NCBI GenBank assembly: GCA_964526475.1
Contig: CAZGKF010000046.1
Span: 1-25,984 of the forward strand
DNA from: CAYVTV01 sp964526475
GTDB taxonomy: Bacteria; Bacteroidota; Bacteroidia; Bacteroidales; GCA-2748055
Length of the DNA stretch: 25,984 nucleotides
Reading direction: 5' to 3'
Each line of letters begins with the position of its first letter. Positions within the stretch are counted from its first letter, which is position 1. Under the pieces are notes generated by a model. The model did no database searches and had not been told where the DNA came from. It saw only the letters and a program-made list of their open reading frames with translations. This document shows positions 23,539 to 25,984 of this stretch, piece after piece. Position numbers and translations under genes: made by a program.

Positions 23539-25713
23539 ATGGCGCGCTTATTATTTGTTTTATTATCAGCTTGTTGTCTTGTTTTCTTTTCTTTTACGAT
23601 ACGGGCAGAGGAAGGGATGTGGATCCCTTCGCTTCTGGAGTATCATAATATTGATATAATGCAGGAGAGAGGACTTAGACTCAGTGATGAAGACATTTAT
23701 AGTATAAATGAAGCAAGTCTGAAAGATGCAGTGGTTATTTTCGGAAGGGGTTGCACCGGACATATGATTTCCGGTAACGGCCTATTGTTAACCAATCATC
23801 ATTGCAGTTATGGTAATATACAATCTTTAAGTACTGTAGAGAATGATTACCTGACGAAAGGTTATTGGGCTATGAACCCTGATGAGGAATTACCTTTGAA
23901 AGGACTTTCTGTTACTTTTTTGATCAGGATTGAAGATGTTACTGAACTTGTTCTGGAGGGAATAAATAATGAAGTAACCGAAACACAAAGAACAAGTAAG
24001 ATTGATTCAAATATAAGAAAGATTTCCGGTGAAGCTGTAAAAGGGACCCACCATAAAGCAGTAATAAAACCTTTTTTTTTCGGAAATGAGTTCTTTATGT
24101 TTATATATGAGGAATATACGGACATCCGGCTCGTAGGAACGCCCCCTTCTGGTATCGGTGATTTTGGTCGGGATTATGATAACTGGATATGGCCAAGACA
24201 TACTGGTGATTTTAGCTTATTCCGGGTTTATTCGGATACTGACAACATGCCTGCTGGTTATTCTTCTGATAATGTTCCTTTTAAACCTAAAAAATTTCTT
24301 TCTATCTCTCTTTCAGGAGTTAATGAAGGTGATTTTACCATGCTTTTAGGTTACCCCGGTACAACAAATCAATACTTGATTTCGTCAGGGATAAATCTTT
24401 TATATAAAAAAAGCCTTCCGCACAAGATAGAACTTAGGGAGAAAAGGATGGAAATAATGAATAAATATATGAAAGAATCGGAGCTGGTTAATTTGCAGTA
24501 TTCTTCAAAATACCGTTCTGAAAGTAATGCATGGAAGAAATGGCAGGGAGTTGTAATGGGAATGGAGCGTATAAATGGTCTGGCTCTCAAGATCAGACAG
24601 GAAGAGGAGTTTTCCCGGTGGGTAAGCACTGACAACAAAAGCTTAAAGGAATATGGGGGGCTTTTACCTGAAATGTACAGATTGTACGATGAACTTGAAA
24701 AATTCACTCTTGCTTATGATTATGGCCAGGAGTGTATATTTGCTACTGAGATTTTTAATATGTTTCTTAGCCTTGGAGGATTGATCGCGGAAAACAGAAA
24801 CAGGAGTGATGAAGTTAGAATAAAAGAGAAGGAATTGTTTTTGTCCGGAGCGGAACAATTTTTCAATAATTATCATCAGCCTGTCGATCAGGAAATATTT
24901 CCGGCCATGTTAAGGTATTTCAATGAAAATATAGACGAAGGTTTTCACCCCGATATTTATAATCAGATTCATAAAAAATTCAAGGGTGATTATGATAGAT
25001 TCTCAAGGATGATGTTTCGGAAGACAAAACTTGCTTCCTATGAAGATATGTTTAATCTTCTCAAAGATTATCCGTCCGGCGAAGCATCTGTAACATCCTT
25101 AATTCTGGAAGACCCCCTTTATAAGGTTTTTCATTCATTCTTAAATATTTATAATGAAAATGTCTATGCAAATTATGAATTTATCAAGGATGAGATTGAC
25201 AGGCTATACCGCATTTATCTTAAAGGCTTAAGAGAAATGAAACCTGAAAAGGCTTTCTATCCTGATGCTAATTTTACCATGCGTTTAACATACGGAAAAG
25301 TTGAAGGATACTGGCCGGCAGATGCAGTTTATTATCATTATAGAACTACCCTGGACGGGAAAATTGCCAAATATCATACTGGCATATATGATTATATGAT
25401 TCCTGAAAAACTTCTCGAATTATACAATAATAAAGATTTTGGCAGGTGGGCAGATAAAAATGGAAAGATTATTACATGTTTTGTTGCATCAAATCATACC
25501 TCCGGAGGGAATTCCGGCAGCCCTGTAATGAATGCAGATGGTCATCTAATAGGGATAAATTTTGACCGTAACTGGGAAGGTACTATTAACGATTATATTT
25601 ACGATCCACTACAATGCCGTAATATTTCTGTTGATATACGCTTCATTCTCTTCATTATAGACAAATTTGCAGGTGCAGGTTATCTGATAGATGAAATGGA
25701 TCTGATTAATTAA
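23539..25713 (+). CDS. S46 family dipeptidyl-peptidase, DPP11-like
   Basis: The 724-residue protein has an N-terminal signal peptide (MARLLFVLL then a hydrophobic core, probably cut after residue 23), so it acts in the periplasm or at the cell surface. It is a full-length S46 serine peptidase. The catalytic His is in LLTNHHCS (87-88), Asp224 is in PRHTGDFSLFRVY, and Ser659 is in SGGNSGSP. These enzymes release dipeptides from the N-terminus of oligopeptides, which matters in amino-acid-fermenting Bacteroidota. Position 677, 18 residues after the Ser, is Arg in FDRNWEG. This matches the Arg673 that gives Porphyromonas DPP11 its Asp/Glu specificity, where DPP7 has Gly. Confidence 0.93.
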   Translation: MARLLFVLLSACCLVFFSFTIRAEEGMWIPSLLEYHNIDIMQERGLRLSDEDIYSINEASLKDAVVIFGRGCTGHMISGNGLLLTNHHCSYGNIQSLSTVENDYLTKGYWAMNPDEELPLKGLSVTFLIRIEDVTELVLEGINNEVTETQRTSKIDSNIRKISGEAVKGTHHKAVIKPFFFGNEFFMFIYEEYTDIRLVGTPPSGIGDFGRDYDNWIWPRHTGDFSLFRVYSDTDNMPAGYSSDNVPFKPKKFLSISLSGVNEGDFTMLLGYPGTTNQYLISSGINLLYKKSLPHKIELREKRMEIMNKYMKESELVNLQYSSKYRSESNAWKKWQGVVMGMERINGLALKIRQEEEFSRWVSTDNKSLKEYGGLLPEMYRLYDELEKFTLAYDYGQECIFATEIFNMFLSLGGLIAENRNRSDEVRIKEKELFLSGAEQFFNNYHQPVDQEIFPAMLRYFNENIDEGFHPDIYNQIHKKFKGDYDRFSRMMFRKTKLASYEDMFNLLKDYPSGEASVTSLILEDPLYKVFHSFLNIYNENVYANYEFIKDEIDRLYRIYLKGLREMKPEKAFYPDANFTMRLTYGKVEGYWPADAVYYHYRTTLDGKIAKYHTGIYDYMIPEKLLELYNNKDFGRWADKNGKIITCFVASNHTSGGNSGSPVMNADGHLIGINFDRNWEGTINDYIYDPLQCRNISVDIRFILFIIDKFAGAGYLIDEMDLIN

Positions 25714-25918
25714 AGTAATTATTGATGCAAAAACCCGAAATCCCGAAGAAAGAGTTGAAATGCTGCGGGAACTGGGATTTAAAACCATGGCGTACGATTG
25801 GCGTGATAAAAACATACCTGAATTTGATGTGGAGATCGTACTTAAAAGAAATCTTGAAGGTTTGAAACAACTTCTGAATCAGGTTGAAGATTTTGAAGCA
25901 TTGAAATCATACGACTGA
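25709..25918 (+). CDS. Small unrecognised protein, apparent ATT start
   Basis: A frame of 69 codons, from ATT at 25709 to TGA at 25916-25918, encodes a soluble, charged protein containing KVIIDAKTRNPEERVEMLRE, MAYDWRDKNIPEFDVEIVLK and a helical end. The pattern (a beta strand, then a helix, then further strand and helix) looks like a compact alpha/beta fold. It overlaps the last bases of the peptidase gene. The frame has no ATG before codon 18 (25760), so the start is ATT by reinitiation, the internal ATG, or the gene is a degraded remnant. I do not recognise a family. Confidence 0.45.
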   Translation: MKVIIDAKTRNPEERVEMLRELGFKTMAYDWRDKNIPEFDVEIVLKRNLEGLKQLLNQVEDFEALKSYD

Positions 25919-25984
25919 AATGTTTAGTGCCTTACATCTAATATTCTTGTATTATTTGGCAAAAATTCCAAAAAACAAATTCCA

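Noticed and set aside
25920..25984. Possible start of a further forward gene (MFSALHLIF...)
   Set aside because: The frame is open to the window edge, but only 21 codons are visible and no promoter or family feature supports it.
1..25984. CRISPR arrays, insertion sequences, riboswitches, toxin-antitoxin or defence genes
   Set aside because: No regularly spaced repeats, terminal inverted repeats, transposase motifs, known riboswitch-like leaders or defence-type domains were found on reading both strands.

Overview
The window looks like a chromosomal core region of a Bacteroidota bacterium, probably Bacteroidales or a close relative. Three things point there. Several intergenic regions carry the phylum's -7 promoter element TAnnTTTG, once with a well-spaced TTTG -33 element. 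Most genes lack a Shine-Dalgarno sequence and have A/T-rich start regions. The gene content also fits: a DUF3467 gene directly after rpoC, an S46 dipeptidyl-peptidase, and a DUF2520 / KdsC-like / UbiA / Maf cluster. Base composition is moderately A/T-rich throughout, and I see no mobile element, CRISPR array or composition break.

Left edge (1-740): the 3' end of an unrecognised forward gene converges on a small reverse-strand cupin gene, followed by about 310 bp without a gene. Block 1 (740-2220) holds rpsU, a XerC/XerD-type tyrosine recombinase gene and a short hibernation-promoting factor gene. Block 2 (2240-15950) is the classic tRNA / tuf / secE-nusG / rplKAJL / rpoBC region: tRNA-Thr(TGT), tRNA-Tyr(GTA), tRNA-Gly(TCC), tRNA-Thr(GGT), tuf, tRNA-Trp(CCA), secE, nusG, rplK, rplA, rplJ, rplL, rpoB, rpoC and DUF3467, closed by an intrinsic terminator. 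The Thr-Tyr-Gly-Thr-tuf order is the same as in Escherichia coli. A strong hairpin with a T tract lies between rplL and rpoB and is a candidate attenuator separating ribosomal-protein from RNA-polymerase expression.

Block 3 (16040-19760) is an etfB-etfA-acyl-CoA dehydrogenase operon. Its EtfB carries a motif resembling that of electron-bifurcating ETFs. Block 4 (19860-20373) is a lone 157-residue protein I do not recognise. Block 5 (20536-25713) runs DUF2520 Rossmann protein, KdsC-like HAD phosphatase, UbiA-family prenyltransferase, Maf nucleotide pyrophosphatase and a secreted S46 dipeptidyl-peptidase whose specificity residue is of the DPP11 (Asp/Glu) type. A 69-codon reading frame with no ATG start abuts that peptidase gene at the right edge.

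Most of the window is housekeeping DNA and I found no convincing undescribed system. The points worth a second look are regulatory or small: an isolated perfect Shine-Dalgarno before hpf, the rplL-rpoB hairpin, a terminator-like hairpin inside the tRNA cluster, the ETF type, the non-ATG starts in block 5 and the two unassigned small proteins.
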